Assembly (NCBI RefSeq): GCF_019175285.1
Contig: NC_056530.1
Span: 6,604,770-6,668,769 of the forward strand
DNA: 64,000 nucleotides
Source of the DNA: Sceloporus undulatus
Lineage: Eukaryota > Chordata > Lepidosauria > Squamata > Phrynosomatidae
Direction of reading: 5' to 3'
The notes below the pieces were generated by a model. The model saw only the letters and a list, made by a program, of their open reading frames with translations. It was not told the origin of the DNA and did not search any database. Made by a program: the position numbers and the translations under genes. Below, piece by piece: positions 30,841 through 41,949 of this stretch (position 1 is the first letter of the stretch; each line of letters opens with the position of its first letter).

Positions 30841-31425
30841 TAGGACATGTTTAAACATACTCCAATGAGGGAGTGAATAATGTCCCCAGTATTGAAACAG
30901 AATCTTGCATTTTTGCCCTGGTGATAATACTACAGTGTTTTTATAGCAACACAGTGAGTTGATATCTGAGATTTCAAATATGGAGTCCGCACTGTGTGGA
31001 AACAACCATGAGCAGATAGCCAGGGAGAACAGGATTAGACTTGGTACCACAACAGTGAGCAGGAATATTACTATAGGTTGGATCACTGATGTGAAGGTGA
31101 AAGAATCCAAGAGGAATGACATTCCCATGAAGGAGAACTTGTGTCTAGCCTAGAGCCAGAGATGGAAAAGAATTTGAAGTGGAGAACCCTGCTTTGTTTT
31201 TGAGGGTGACTAGTCCACTGTTTCGCATGTAAGAGGAATCTAGGAAAACGTCCATCATCAGTACATGAATTCTTTATTCTTTTTCAAAAATCAAAGTGAA
31301 ATAGCTGGAATCAAGGTTTTGCTGGCGCAGACAATAACAAAAATGACAAAGGACTTGTCTCAGCATGTCTCCTGTCTAAGCACCACATCACCTTGAATAA
31401 AGGTGGTGCTGATGCTGGCTTATTA

Positions 31426-31640
31426 GGCCGGGAACAGATGGGCCTTTCGCGATGTCCTTGTCACATCGAGGGTTGCCTCAGGGCGGCGCGCCCACACGCC
31501 CCTCAATCCTACCACATGACGAGGGCGTAACAATGGAAGCACCCTGTATACATGGGCACCGTGAGATATGTCAGCGCTGCGTGGCGTCCGCACAGCGCCA
31601 CACAATTATGTAAAGAGTGTGCCAGTGGCACACTTGTTAC
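31426..31640. mobile_element. CpG-rich MITE-like segment
   Basis: Begins 'ggccgggaacagatgggcct' and is CpG-dense ('ggcggcgcgcccacacgcc') inside AT-rich surroundings. This is typical of a lizard 'ggccgggaacagacgggc' MITE family. The right end is not clear. Confidence 0.45.
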
Positions 31641-31859
31641 ACCACTACTGTGGCATAAAAAAGAACCCACTTTTTGTGGGTTTATTTTGCCAGTGGAAGC
31701 CACATAGTTTGGCGGCTGCAGCTTCCCTCCAGCAGAAAAACAGGCGCCGGCAGGCTGCCCTTTTTGGGTGCTCTGTACCATGCAGTGTTATGTCTAAAGA
31801 CATGAAAGCCAAGCTGAAACCAGATTGATAGAATGACTTTTTTGCTTCCCTTTATTTTT

Positions 31860-32240
31860 ATTTTTAGGTGTTTGAGATTCACTTCCAAATACCTGTGGTC
31901 TGGATTTCCTTGCCAACGTTAACTGCAGTGATCAGTCTGGAGTAGCTGAAGCTTCTAATTCTTGTGCTATTGAAGACCAATGATGCAGTGCCCAAAGCTG
32001 GGAACTGGGTGTTGGATACACCTGCAGAATGCATCTGATACCCTGGACTGCAGATTTGCAAAAGTATCAACAAAAACAAAGAAGATCTACATAAAGTCTC
32101 TACTGTAGTTATACAGCCCTTCAGTATTGAGGTGGGACCATTCAATGTCTTTGAAGCTGACAACACTATCAAAATAGCTGAGGCTAAATTTGTTTTTGGC
32201 AAGTTCAGCACACTCTTTAGAATTTCCACTAAGGGCCTTC
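31860..32240 (-). other. Open minus-strand segment without recognised product
   Basis: Open for 116 codons (32229-31879), including LVFNSTRIRSFSYSRLITAV. No family recognised and no clear exon boundaries. Probably part of an unclassified repeat. Not PUM1. Confidence 0.25.
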
Positions 32241-32559
32241 AACTGTGAAATTCTATTCTAGGTATGTGGAAAAATAACCAGGCAATAGTAACAGGCAGCT
32301 ACTTTATGTTTGTTACCTAGCTGAGAAGGCACTGAGGCCATCAGATTGAGGTATCTTTCCTTACATGAAACACAGTTTGGAAGGCCACAGGATGATTAAG
32401 ATAGTGATTCCAAAGCCAAGTAAAACACCAAGATGGTTTTTTGATAAATAGATGAAGACGGGTCTAATATCATGAGAGGTAACATAGTAAATCCATCAGA
32501 ATAAATTAAGTATATGCTCAGAGACAAAAAGGAACAGAGGAAGTATCAAGTTTTTTTGT

Positions 32560-32783
32560 GTGCCGCCAAGTCATTTTTTACTTAGGACTACCCTAAAGTG
32601 AACCCACCATAGGATTTTCATGGTAAGTTTCTTCAGAGGGGGTTTACCTTTGCCATGCTATCCCTTGAGGCTGAATAAGTGTGACTCCCCATGATCACCC
32701 GTGAGTATTATGCTGACAGGGATTTGATCCCTGGTCCCAGATTTGTAGTCCAAAACTCTTAACAATTACACCATGCTGGCCCT
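32560..32783 (-). mobile_element. tRNA-derived SINE (ACA-tailed)
   Basis: The minus strand reads 'gccagcatggtgtaattgtt', 'gggaccagggatcaaatcc', 'aaaggtaaaccccctctg' and a tail containing 'gactt ggcggcacac'-type wording. Confidence 0.75.
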
Positions 32784-33106
32784 AAGCAGTCAAGACTGTG
32801 CATACGCATGCAATGTGCACACGCACACTGGGGTGAACTGTCAAAATGGCTGTCAGCTCTAGAACTTTCCAATAATGTACAATGCAAGAGTAGGTAACAA
32901 TATGTTAGTCATAGAAGCCAGAAAGAAAAACTAGCCACTACAATGAGGGCAACAATCAAGAACATCCTGTTAATTTTTGGTTGGGTACCACCACGCACGA
33001 GCGTCTTCCATATAATCCACCTCGCACACTCAGGTCCTCTGGGAGCAACTTATTACATCCAAAGACCAGGCTTGCTGGTTACCCAGAGGACCTCCTCACC
33101 AGCTGG

Positions 33107-33131
33107 NNNNNNNNNNNNNNNNNNNNNNNNN
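33107..33131. other. Assembly gap, 25 N
   Basis: A short run of N within repeat-rich sequence. Matching 25-N gaps lie at 12436-12460 and 54126-54150. Confidence 0.98.
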
Positions 33132-33654
33132 AACCCAGTTTCATTGGATTAAATGCAGTAAACACCTCAGGAGCAGTAGATAGGGGAGGGATAGAAGATC
33201 TTCCAGAGACAACAACAGTGGCACTTTAGCAAACCTTTTTTTAGTACAGCACAGAAGAAGGTAATGGTAAAGTACTCAAAATTCCCATAACTCTGGACCT
33301 TGTTTGCAATTAAAAGCAGTACACAGCTACTGGAGAAGAGCAGGGGAGAGGTATGAATTGCACTGTGTCTCAGGACACAAGTAGTGCCAAGCCAAAAGGA
33401 TTTTTAGCTACTGAAATGCTCAGATGTGAAGTGAAAGTCCAATGCTGCACAATGAACATAATAGGAGCATAGGCAGAGAGAGGTATGAATCAGGGAAGCC
33501 TAGAAACTATAAAAAAAGAAACTGAATGTATAAACATAAAAGAATGAAATAGAAAAAAATAGTCAAACCTGTGGTGAGTGAGCTTTAATTGACAGGAATA
33601 GGTCATTTTCAGCTGGATAAATGAATAGTGTGAAAAGTCTGAAAATGGCAATCT

Positions 33655-34380
33655 ATAAATAATAAACAAATAAAACTTTTATTTTTATCCCGCTTTTCTG
33701 AGACGAGACAATCAAAGCGGCTCACATATTAAAATATCCACATTTACATTATGTCCCAAATTCCCCCCCTTAAAACAGGATTAAACATGTTACAATTAAA
33801 ATATCTATTAAACAGACACACACACACACACACACACACACAAATATATCGAGGACAGAGCGGTGGGCTAATACATGATGTGAGGGGCAGTCATTCTGTG
33901 GCTGGGCACTTTTATACAGGAAAGGCCAGCCGGTCTTGACAGCTTTTTTAAAGCTGTCTAAGCTGGCAATTTGACAGATCTCGTCCATCCGGCCGTTCCA
34001 TAGTTTGGGAGCAATTGCAGAGAAGGCCTTCTGGGAGGTAGCAGTTAGTCTGGGTCAGTGATGGCGAACCTATGGCATGCGTGCCAGAGATGGCACTCAG
34101 AGACCTCTCTGTGGGCACATGTGCCGTCACTCCAGCACAGAGTTTGTTACTAGAAAGACAGAGGGACATGGCACTTTGCAATAAATAAGTGGGTTTTTGG
34201 TTGCAGTTTGGGCACTCGGCCTCTAAAAGGTTCACCATCACTGGCCTGGGTTTTAAAGGCTGCAATAGATTCCTCCCAGAGGACCTGAGGGTGTGGGGCA
34301 GATTATATGGGAGCAGCGATCCCTCAGATAGCCATGTAGGGCTTTAAATCTAAAAAGAAATAGTGAGGTGATATGTAGCA
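33655..34380 (+). repeat. Dispersed repeat of the 'TTTTTATCCCGCTTTTC' type, interrupted
   Basis: Starts 'aaacttttatttttatcccg', continues 'caaagcggctcacat', a CA microsatellite (33815-33842), 'gtccatccggccgttccata' and 'ccagaggacctgagggtgtg'. A hAT MITE (34056-34243) is inserted in it. Family unresolved. Confidence 0.55.
34056..34243. mobile_element. hAT MITE (OposCharlie1-like) with 8-bp target duplication
   Basis: 188 bp. The ends CAGTGATGGCGAACCTATGG and the complement of AAAAGGTTCACCATCACTG form the terminal inverted repeat. The interior has 'gcgtgccagagatggcact' and 'gggcactcggcctctaa'. Flanks GTCTGGGT and GCCTGGGT match at 7 of 8. The terminal sequence resembles what I remember of OposCharlie1 (OC1), a hAT family reported in lizards and opossum. 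Confidence 0.85.
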
Positions 34381-35069
34381 AAAGAAAGCAGGGGATATAA
34401 TGCAGGGTCTGAACACATAATATTGATAGAATGTCATAAAATATAAGTATTTTTCAAATTACAAAATGTATAATTTTATACTTATAAAAATAAGTATAAT
34501 TCAAATGTGTGGTCCCTCCCCTGAGGCAAAAGAGGAAGAGGAAGAAATCAAAAGACTGACTGTGGATATCCAGGAATCTGCAGAGAGAGACAAAAGTGAA
34601 CGTTTGAGAGGATCATCAAAGTTGGCTTGGCTGAGCTCTTTGGAATGTGTGGGTGTTTTTGTTTGTTTCAGTCCATCTGCTGTGCCTGAGCAAATGATCT
34701 AATGGGGTATATTGACAAAGCTCATCTAAACTAAATAAATTAATTTTCTCAATTAAACTAACTACTAAAAACTAACGTATCACCAAAGACAAGGGAACTG
34801 TGGCTTCCAATTTGTCTGTCAATAGTTATGTTACTCAAATGTTTTTAGCCTGAATCTATTTCCTTGCTTTTCAGAATCCCATACCTAAAAAGTTAATAAA
34901 ATCTTATCCCAACTTCTACAAATAAAACAATTTGATATTTCTCAGAAACCTAAAATTATTGCAGAAGTTCACTTATTTTCTATCTAATCTATTAACAGGT
35001 TCCGTTGTTTTTTTTTAAAAAAATCATCCATAAATTGATCATGCATTACAATTTATAACTGGGAGTAGC
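34381..35069. other. AT-rich, no gene recognised
   Basis: No splice-bounded coding and no repeat I can name. If the contig is correctly oriented this would be PUM1 intron. Confidence 0.35.
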
Positions 35070-35145
35070 GATACCTTTAATGGGCCAACTAAAATGTTGC
35101 AACCTTTTGAAACTCCTCTGGCTTCTTCATCAGGCAACGGTATTA
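35070..35145 (+). repeat. Dispersed repeat end, opposite copy of 23059-23140
   Basis: 'acctttaatgggccaacta', 'atgttgcaaccttttgaaac' and 'cttcttcatcaggcaacgg' are the reverse of the wording at 23059. Confidence 0.5.
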
Positions 35146-35240
35146 AAACTCATACAAGACAGAGAAAATTATGACCATATTAGAGTCACAGGTAGGCATT
35201 TTGTCAAGATGTTGTTGTTTTCAGTTAAGACAGTATGGAG

Positions 35241-35340
35241 NNNNNNNNNNNNNNNNNNNNNNNNNNNNNNNNNNNNNNNNNNNNNNNNNNNNNNNNNNNN
35301 NNNNNNNNNNNNNNNNNNNNNNNNNNNNNNNNNNNNNNNN
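35241..35340. other. Assembly gap, exactly 100 N
   Basis: Separates the PUM1 contig from the gene-poor contig that follows. Confidence 0.98.
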
Positions 35341-35914
35341 GCCTATGATTCTATGAAGATGTATCAGTACTCCCATTCTAGTTTGGATAAAATAGCAAAG
35401 AAGTTTGGGTATCAAGGGAGACATAGTAAGTGAAACATTTTGAAAGCATCATTAAGATTCCGTTACCTGGAAGTAAAGTCCAATTATAAATTATGTAGAA
35501 AATTGCACTGTTAATTATATCATCTCGAGCAGGTGAGCATGGGAAGATGTTCTTTCTTTAGTATAGTAACTGGAGGGAAACAGTGTTATTTCCTTTGCCA
35601 CAGTGTGCATAGCACTAGTAAGATAAGTAGGATTTTTCTTTGCAATCTCCTTTTCCATATTTCCCACAGATTCTCATGACATTCTCAGGAGAGTCTAGCT
35701 GCTTAGCAAATATGTCTTATTTGGGAAAGAGTATAAAAACTGCCTTTTATTTTGGCTTTTGATCTTATTTTTTCTGAGATTGCTCGGAAATTCAGCCAAG
35801 AGTAATATGGAGCAGAACTAATGAAGTATGTAATTCTGCTGAACACCAGATCGTGATAAACAGAATAGAGATGTGACGGTAATTTGCACATCTGCTTGCT
35901 TGTAAGGCATCACA

Positions 35915-36096
35915 TTGTAAGGCACATTTTAGTGGAAGGGAACAGGCTCCCACAGTCTCTTTCTTTTGAGGTTCATAAACAGAGGTTGGATGACCATCTG
36001 TCAATAGTGCCTTCACTCTTCATTGTATATTCCTGCATGGCAGGGGAATGGTCTGGATGGCCCTTGTGGTCTCTTTCACTGCTATGATTCTGCCAC
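35915..36096 (+). mobile_element. CR1 3' fragment
   Basis: 'ggaagggaacaggctcccac', 'aacagaggttggatgaccat', 'cctgcatggcaggggaatgg' and 'cactgctatgattctgcc' are the last part of a CR1. Confidence 0.75.
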
Positions 36097-37712
36097 TGTT
36101 CATCTCCCAGGCTTCCCATTCTATGTCTATTCACAATCCAAGCTGGTACATACACTAAGTAATGGATGGGGATGAGATACATCCTGGAACATCAATATAG
36201 TGATGGTTCCGGTTCCTCCTCCCACTTCAAAACTGCAGTGGGATGGTGTTGGGAGCCCCCTTGTTGAATCCACTGGGCACCGATTGTGTTAGGATTCACC
36301 ATATCTGCTGAGATTCCATGTGTGCATAGGACCACCTTCCATAATGGCCTGAAAGGTTCATAAACTGGTATAATGGGAGGTTCCACTAACATATTTGATC
36401 TGTCATCACAAGCTTTTGTGTGATGCATCAGTGTTCAATGACATTTAAACTTACGAATCAAATGATATAGTCATTACAAAGATTAGACATTTTTCATCAT
36501 GGTAGATATCATAATAAATTGATCTTGTGTTTAGTGAAGTGGCATATTTCTTTTTTACTTTCTGCTTTTTGTGTAGCCAGAGTGGGGTTGGGTGCTGGTA
36601 TCTTTCTTAATGCCAGCATCCAAACCTATTATCGCCACACAAAATCAACCGTATTCATTTTATATCCTTCTGCAAAGTGATGTCTTGGAAAGAGTTCTGC
36701 AAGTACCATAATACAGCACAAGGGAGTGCTTACAATCAAATTCGCCCAGCATTGTCATATTTAAGATTTTCAGGGTTTCTCCTGTCCCAGTTATTTCCAG
36801 TTCTCCAGTTATTGGGGGGTGCTGGGGGGCTACAATGCTAGCAGATACCTCTCCTCCTAATTCTGCTTATTAAAAGTAATTCCACAGATGACACCTCCTC
36901 CATCAGATTCAGATCCACATTTTTTGCACTTTTCTACCACATAATCCCTTCATATTCATCCCATATTAAACAAAAACAACACCTCATCTTTCTTTCCCGA
37001 ATATAGCAAAAACAGAAAATACTCCTTTTTCCAGATTTTGGCTGGAATTCTGCTTGGTATTCAATAAGTCATTGGATAAACAGAGTTCTGTATTTGATTT
37101 TACATGGGCCTAAATTCTATTCTTTCTTCTGAGTTTGATCAGTAGGATTTAGCTATATGTTGACCTGGCATTCTGCAATTAATTCAATTGGTTAGTTGGG
37201 ACTAACCAACAAGATTTCAGCCATGCTGTTGCACATTCTTGGACTGGTGACACATAATTATTTTTTTCGGCATAATATGTCATGTTATTGATAAGGATTG
37301 CAAAAACAGTCACTGTGTATGTATAACAATGGGACGATAAACTGGAGTATTGGTAAACCCACAATTCATTGTGATTGTTATGTAGCAGAGGGGTGGTGTA
37401 GCACAATCACTGCATGACAATACATTTACACTACTTAAGCATGATGCACAATTGCCACCCATGGATCTTTACTGTATTGTATTTTTCAGAAGGTTATTGG
37501 CAAGTTATTGGGCTTCTTTTGTAAGATGTATTATTTTCATAATGAAGTTTTATGTATTATATTGTTTTGCGGCTGATATGCTATTATCTAGGATTAGTTT
37601 ATTCTATTTGAACTTTGTGTAGTCCTAAAGAGGTCCCATTACCTATGAGATGTAATCTAAAACCTTTGTGTATCCCATATTAGATCACGTTATCCTCAGT
37701 GCCAATAATAAG
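36097..37712. other. No gene recognised
   Basis: AT-rich unique-looking sequence. Short open frames lack splice context and family motifs. Confidence 0.35.
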
Positions 37713-37797
37713 GGGGTGCTTTGATAGTGAGTTCTTGCATGGCAGGGGGGTGGATTGGATGGCCTTGTGGTCTCTTCCAGCTCTATGATTCTATGAC
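37713..37797 (+). mobile_element. CR1 3' terminal fragment
   Basis: 'gttcttgcatggcagggggg' and 'tcttccagctctatgattct', the final ~85 bp of a CR1. Confidence 0.75.
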
Positions 37798-38559
37798 TCC
37801 TGGAGAACAGGATCATTGTAAGAATCACTGTAGCTTTTACAAATACAGCCTTGTTAAGGTATACAACCCCTACCTCAGGCTATTTCTTTGTCCTGGTTAC
37901 CCCTTTTAACACAGGTTTTTTTTCAGTGCATCATACTTACCACGAGAAAGCACTATAGACCTTAAAGAAGTTAAGAATGTCAAGGCAGAAAGAGTTTGGT
38001 GGAAAGCTGCTCTACCCTCTAGCAAATAAGTGTTTCATTGCCTCCTTTTTATTTTCTGTATTTCCCTTGAGACAAAATCTCTCGCTTTGGAGATCTTCTG
38101 TGTTTTCCCATGTATATCACTGGAAGAGCTGTACGAGGCTGCATTTTGGGAAACAGCATGCATTGTGTCATATTGCTAGACACCCATTGATGCTGAAGAA
38201 ATTGCATTAGTCTTCAAGCTGTTCTCTAGGGATGATAAAACTTCATTACCTGGGATACTGAGAGCTAGTCCAGATGCAGAGCAAAATAGTCTTTGCTATT
38301 TATGTTGCTTCAGAATACTGATTCCCAAACCATATCCCTAGTACTATTAGTCCTATCGAGGAATTAATTTGGGGGGGGGGGGGGAGAATCCTATAATAAC
38401 AGTTCTACTTTTGTCCTAGATCTAGATATATATCCACAATCTTCATCTTCCTCTATAAACCTTTGACATAGGTTTTTTTTCCTTGATGTCATCTGTCTCT
38501 CTGTTTTGTGTGTGTATGGTGACCTCGTGTTAGAGTCACCCCATAGCTCCCTCTGCCAT

Positions 38560-38790
38560 GTTAAAGCCCTGGTGGCACAGTGGTTAAATGCCTATATTGA
38601 AGCCACTCACTTACAAACCACAAGGTTGTGAGTGCAATACCTGTCATGGGCCCTGGGTTGACTCAGTTTTGCATCCTTCCATAGGTCACTAAAATAAGTA
38701 CCCAGCTAAGCTCGTTGGGGGCAATTAAACTTACACTTTGTAAATGCCTAGTACTATAATCAGTAAGTGGTACAGAATGTTCTTTAGCTA
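38560..38790 (+). mobile_element. tRNA-derived SINE, AAT-tailed family
   Basis: 'gccctggtggcacagtggtt' (A box), 'aaaccacaaggttgtgagtg' (B box), 'ttttgcatccttccatagg' and 'acccagctaagctcgttggg'. Tail degenerate. Confidence 0.78.
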
Positions 38791-39720
38791 TTGCTATTGC
38801 GATTAAATGGCTATTTGCTATTGCTATAAAGCTGGTGTCGGTTTGCCATCTGTATCCATGTGGGAGTCCTCAGTGTGAGAGATGGGTGCCACCTATAGAA
38901 CTGTGTGTTTGTGAACCAAGATCAGAGAGCTCCTAGTTGTTTTATGGGAATGGAGTGTGAACGGAGAAGGGGAGCTGACTTCTGCAAGGTTAATGAAGTG
39001 GAAACTTTGCTTGTTACTCAAGGATGCGGTATGTGTCATGCCATAAGGGTTTCTTAGGCCAAGCAATACTCAAAAGTGGTTTGCCATTTCCTTCCTGTGA
39101 AACATAAGCCCACCAGCACCTGCCTTTCATTGGTGGGCTCTCATCCACGTAGTAACCAGGGGACTGACCACTGTTTAGATTCCAAAATCAGTCAGGATCT
39201 GATGCCTTTCGAGTATTTAGGTCCAACTGTCTATCTTACCCCTCCATCTCTGTTATCCTTTGGTCACCATTTGCATCACATAAACTGCCTTTTCAAAACT
39301 GCACCAGTCACTTGTGGAGATAACCACAAAAACAGATGGTGACCAATATGAGCACTTGATGATGACCAACTTTTCAACACATTTAGAGCAATGCCTGGGG
39401 GGGGGGAGCCTCATCAATTACCTATTAACTGTGGGTAGTAAATGACATTGTTCTCAATATTTCAGATACTAATACCAGATGGTAGAGAAGGAAAGGATCA
39501 AATGTCTTTCATTTTTCTTCCTTATTTTTCCACTTTTCTCTCACCCATATTTATGGCAGATGAAACACGGGAGGGAAGAGAAAAAGCTAGAAACTTATGA
39601 CATGGGTTGGGGGACTCATATATTGGCTTATATACAAAATGATCGTGTTCATGTGGGCCTTCTTGTTGTTACAGATACTTTCTCTGACCATTTCCCTTTC
39701 CAATTTGTATCCTGAAAGTA
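38791..39720. other. No gene recognised
   Basis: Mixed sequence with a G10 run near 39397. No exon structure seen. Confidence 0.3.
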
Positions 39721-40455
39721 TAGGGAGGGTGGTCTGGGAATGTGCTAACACACACTCACCCGGCTAACAAGAGCCTGCTCGGCAAAAGTAAAAGCACGCG
39801 AGTTGCCAAGAAGCAGTTCCTCAAGCAACAATGCCAATGACATCCGAAGAGAAAAGCCACAAGCCATCAAAGTTCCGATTACAGAGAGCAAATACTCCCA
39901 GGCCAATCAAGGTCAAGAATGCCAGAGGGGTTGGTTAAGGGTGTCCAGTTCTGCGGTCAAAGAACAAAGGCAGTCAAAGGTCTGGGACAAGGAGTCAGAT
40001 CCCACAGCATTCACTAATGAGAACCAATAAACCTTGATAAGAGGCTCGCAGTCGTCTGCAGGTTCGTTATATCTAGCACCCTTATCACAGCTGCTGGTGG
40101 CTACTGGGCGTTTCTCAGCAAGCCTCTTGGCATGCCAAAGGCACGCCCTTTCTGATTTCCTCTAGCTAAAGGTAGGAACCTCAATGCTCTGCTGCTCTAT
40201 GTGTCCCAAATCTGGCACTTCCACTGGGGCAAGGCTGGGCTGTGGGAGCCTCAGGCTCCACTGGAGGAGATCCCACACAAGCTATGGTCGGCTGAGCCAA
40301 ATCCACTGGGGCTGGGAGAGCAGAGCTGGGACTGGCAGGGCAGAACTGGGGCCTGGCCCACAGCCACAGGTTCCTCCTGCACCTGAGGAGCTGAGTCCCT
40401 CCGCCGAGTCCCCGAGTCCTCCTCGTGGCTGGCCAAGCACAGAGGAACTGTAGCC
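39721..40455. other. GC-richer segment of unknown nature
   Basis: Stands out from AT-rich flanks. It holds an open plus-strand stretch (40184-40453) rich in Pro, Ser and Glu (PAPEELSPSAESPSPPRGW), but no start context, splice sites or family. Partly similar wording near 45040-45240 suggests a dispersed repeat. I cannot classify it. Confidence 0.3.
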
Positions 40456-40550
40456 TAGAATATATTCTTATACACAGAGATAGGAGGTCTTAGTCAATAT
40501 CTGGCATCTCCATAAAATATCATCAGATGACATGAAAGACCTCTCTGCCG

Positions 40551-40610
40551 GGAAAATAAATAGATAGATAGATAGAGAGAGAGGAGAGAGAGAGAGATGA
40601 CAGATAGATA
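40551..40610. repeat. (GATA)n / (GA)n microsatellite
   Basis: GATA units followed by GAGA runs and more GATA. Confidence 0.85.
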
Positions 40611-41454
40611 TGCTGATAAAGAGATTGCCTACAAATGTGTCTCAACTGTCCATCAATTGCTGCGTGGAGTTCTGAAGCAAGGATAGAATAAAATTTCATT
40701 GTAAATAACGAATTTGAACTTTCAATACAGTTCAATGGGCGAAATTTGGTGGTAATGAAAGCCTTTGCATTGACACCTGCTATACCATCAATGAAATATT
40801 TACCTTCTAAAACGCTGTATTTGGCATTTACTTCCAGCATATCACTTCTTGATTCAAGTTCTGTTCCATTCTGTACCAGGTGATTCGCAAGGTTTCACCA
40901 AATTCATTCTTTAAAATAAAATGAGGTGCCTGTTCAAAATACCAGCCTTCCAGGAGACACCTCTTGGGGACTCAGCCAATCAAACCACCTCAGGCTTCGT
41001 GTGCCTTCAGACATGCTTTTTTAAAATATAATTTTTAATCAGGTTGGTGTATTTCTGACCATGTACTGGAGACACCAGTAAAGATGGCAGATTTCATACT
41101 GCTGGAGGTAAGAGCTGCAAATGTTGGCAGCTGTCGCTGGATGTCCCTTTTCATCAACTGATTGTAGCAAAATGGAAAATAAAATAGACTATTATGCTTT
41201 GTATCTTCAGGGAACATTTTTCTTCTCTCCCCCCCCAAGAGGATGAAGCATTTGAATTCGAGAATCATTTCCAGCACATGAAGGGAAGTCAATTCAGAGA
41301 GTAGACAGTACATTATTACCGTATGGGTGACTTGAGACGTGTGCAGTTTTACCCTTTCCGAAATTTAAAAATGGCAAGTTTGATTCTATTCAAAGAGGAA
41401 GGCTTGGTTTCTTTCAAGAAAGTAAAGCTATATTTTTAAGGTCTTTAAATTTAA

Positions 41455-41545
41455 GACAGTCTTCCCCAACCTGGCACACACACCATGTGTTTTACCTCAC
41501 AACCTGGGACATTCATAAACAGATGGGAATTGTAGTCAGTATCTG
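41455..41545. mobile_element. Fragment of 'gggaattgtagtc' MITE family
   Basis: 'gtcttccccaacctggcaca' and 'agatgggaattgtagtcag' match the two ends of a common reptile hAT-like MITE with the middle missing. Confidence 0.45.
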
Positions 41546-41949
41546 AAGGATGCCAATGTGGAGAAAGTTGGTTGTAGAAGGAAAAGTTGGTTTTGTTCCT
41601 GCATGGAATACAGGGGCCCCATGCAATTATTACAAATGGTCATGCTTATATTAATCAACTTCTCACCCTCAGACCACAGTAGATTCCATTCCTATTCATT
41701 TTGTGGAATCTCTTTGAATAAGTTTCTTCTGGTTCATGACCCATGTTGAAAAAAAAATTCTCTGGCTGGGAAAGGGGAAAGGGGGAAAAAAAATGCCGGT
41801 GGTAGTGGATATGCCAGGGAACTGTTATATCTGGTGGACAATCATATTCCTTTGACAAAAAACTTTGCTGTGGCTCTAAGTGAGGATTTGACTTGGCGTT
41901 AAATGTTGAGTTATCAACAGATACCAAAAGTACTCAGGACACACACAAA

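Noticed and set aside
31879-32229. A 117-codon minus-strand frame considered as a PUM1 or novel exon
   Set aside because: The sequence does not match PUM1, and clear splice sites are lacking.
35080-35433. Open frames that cross the 100-N gaps (also at 55181-55733)
   Set aside because: They consist largely of undetermined bases. Continuity across a placeholder gap is meaningless.
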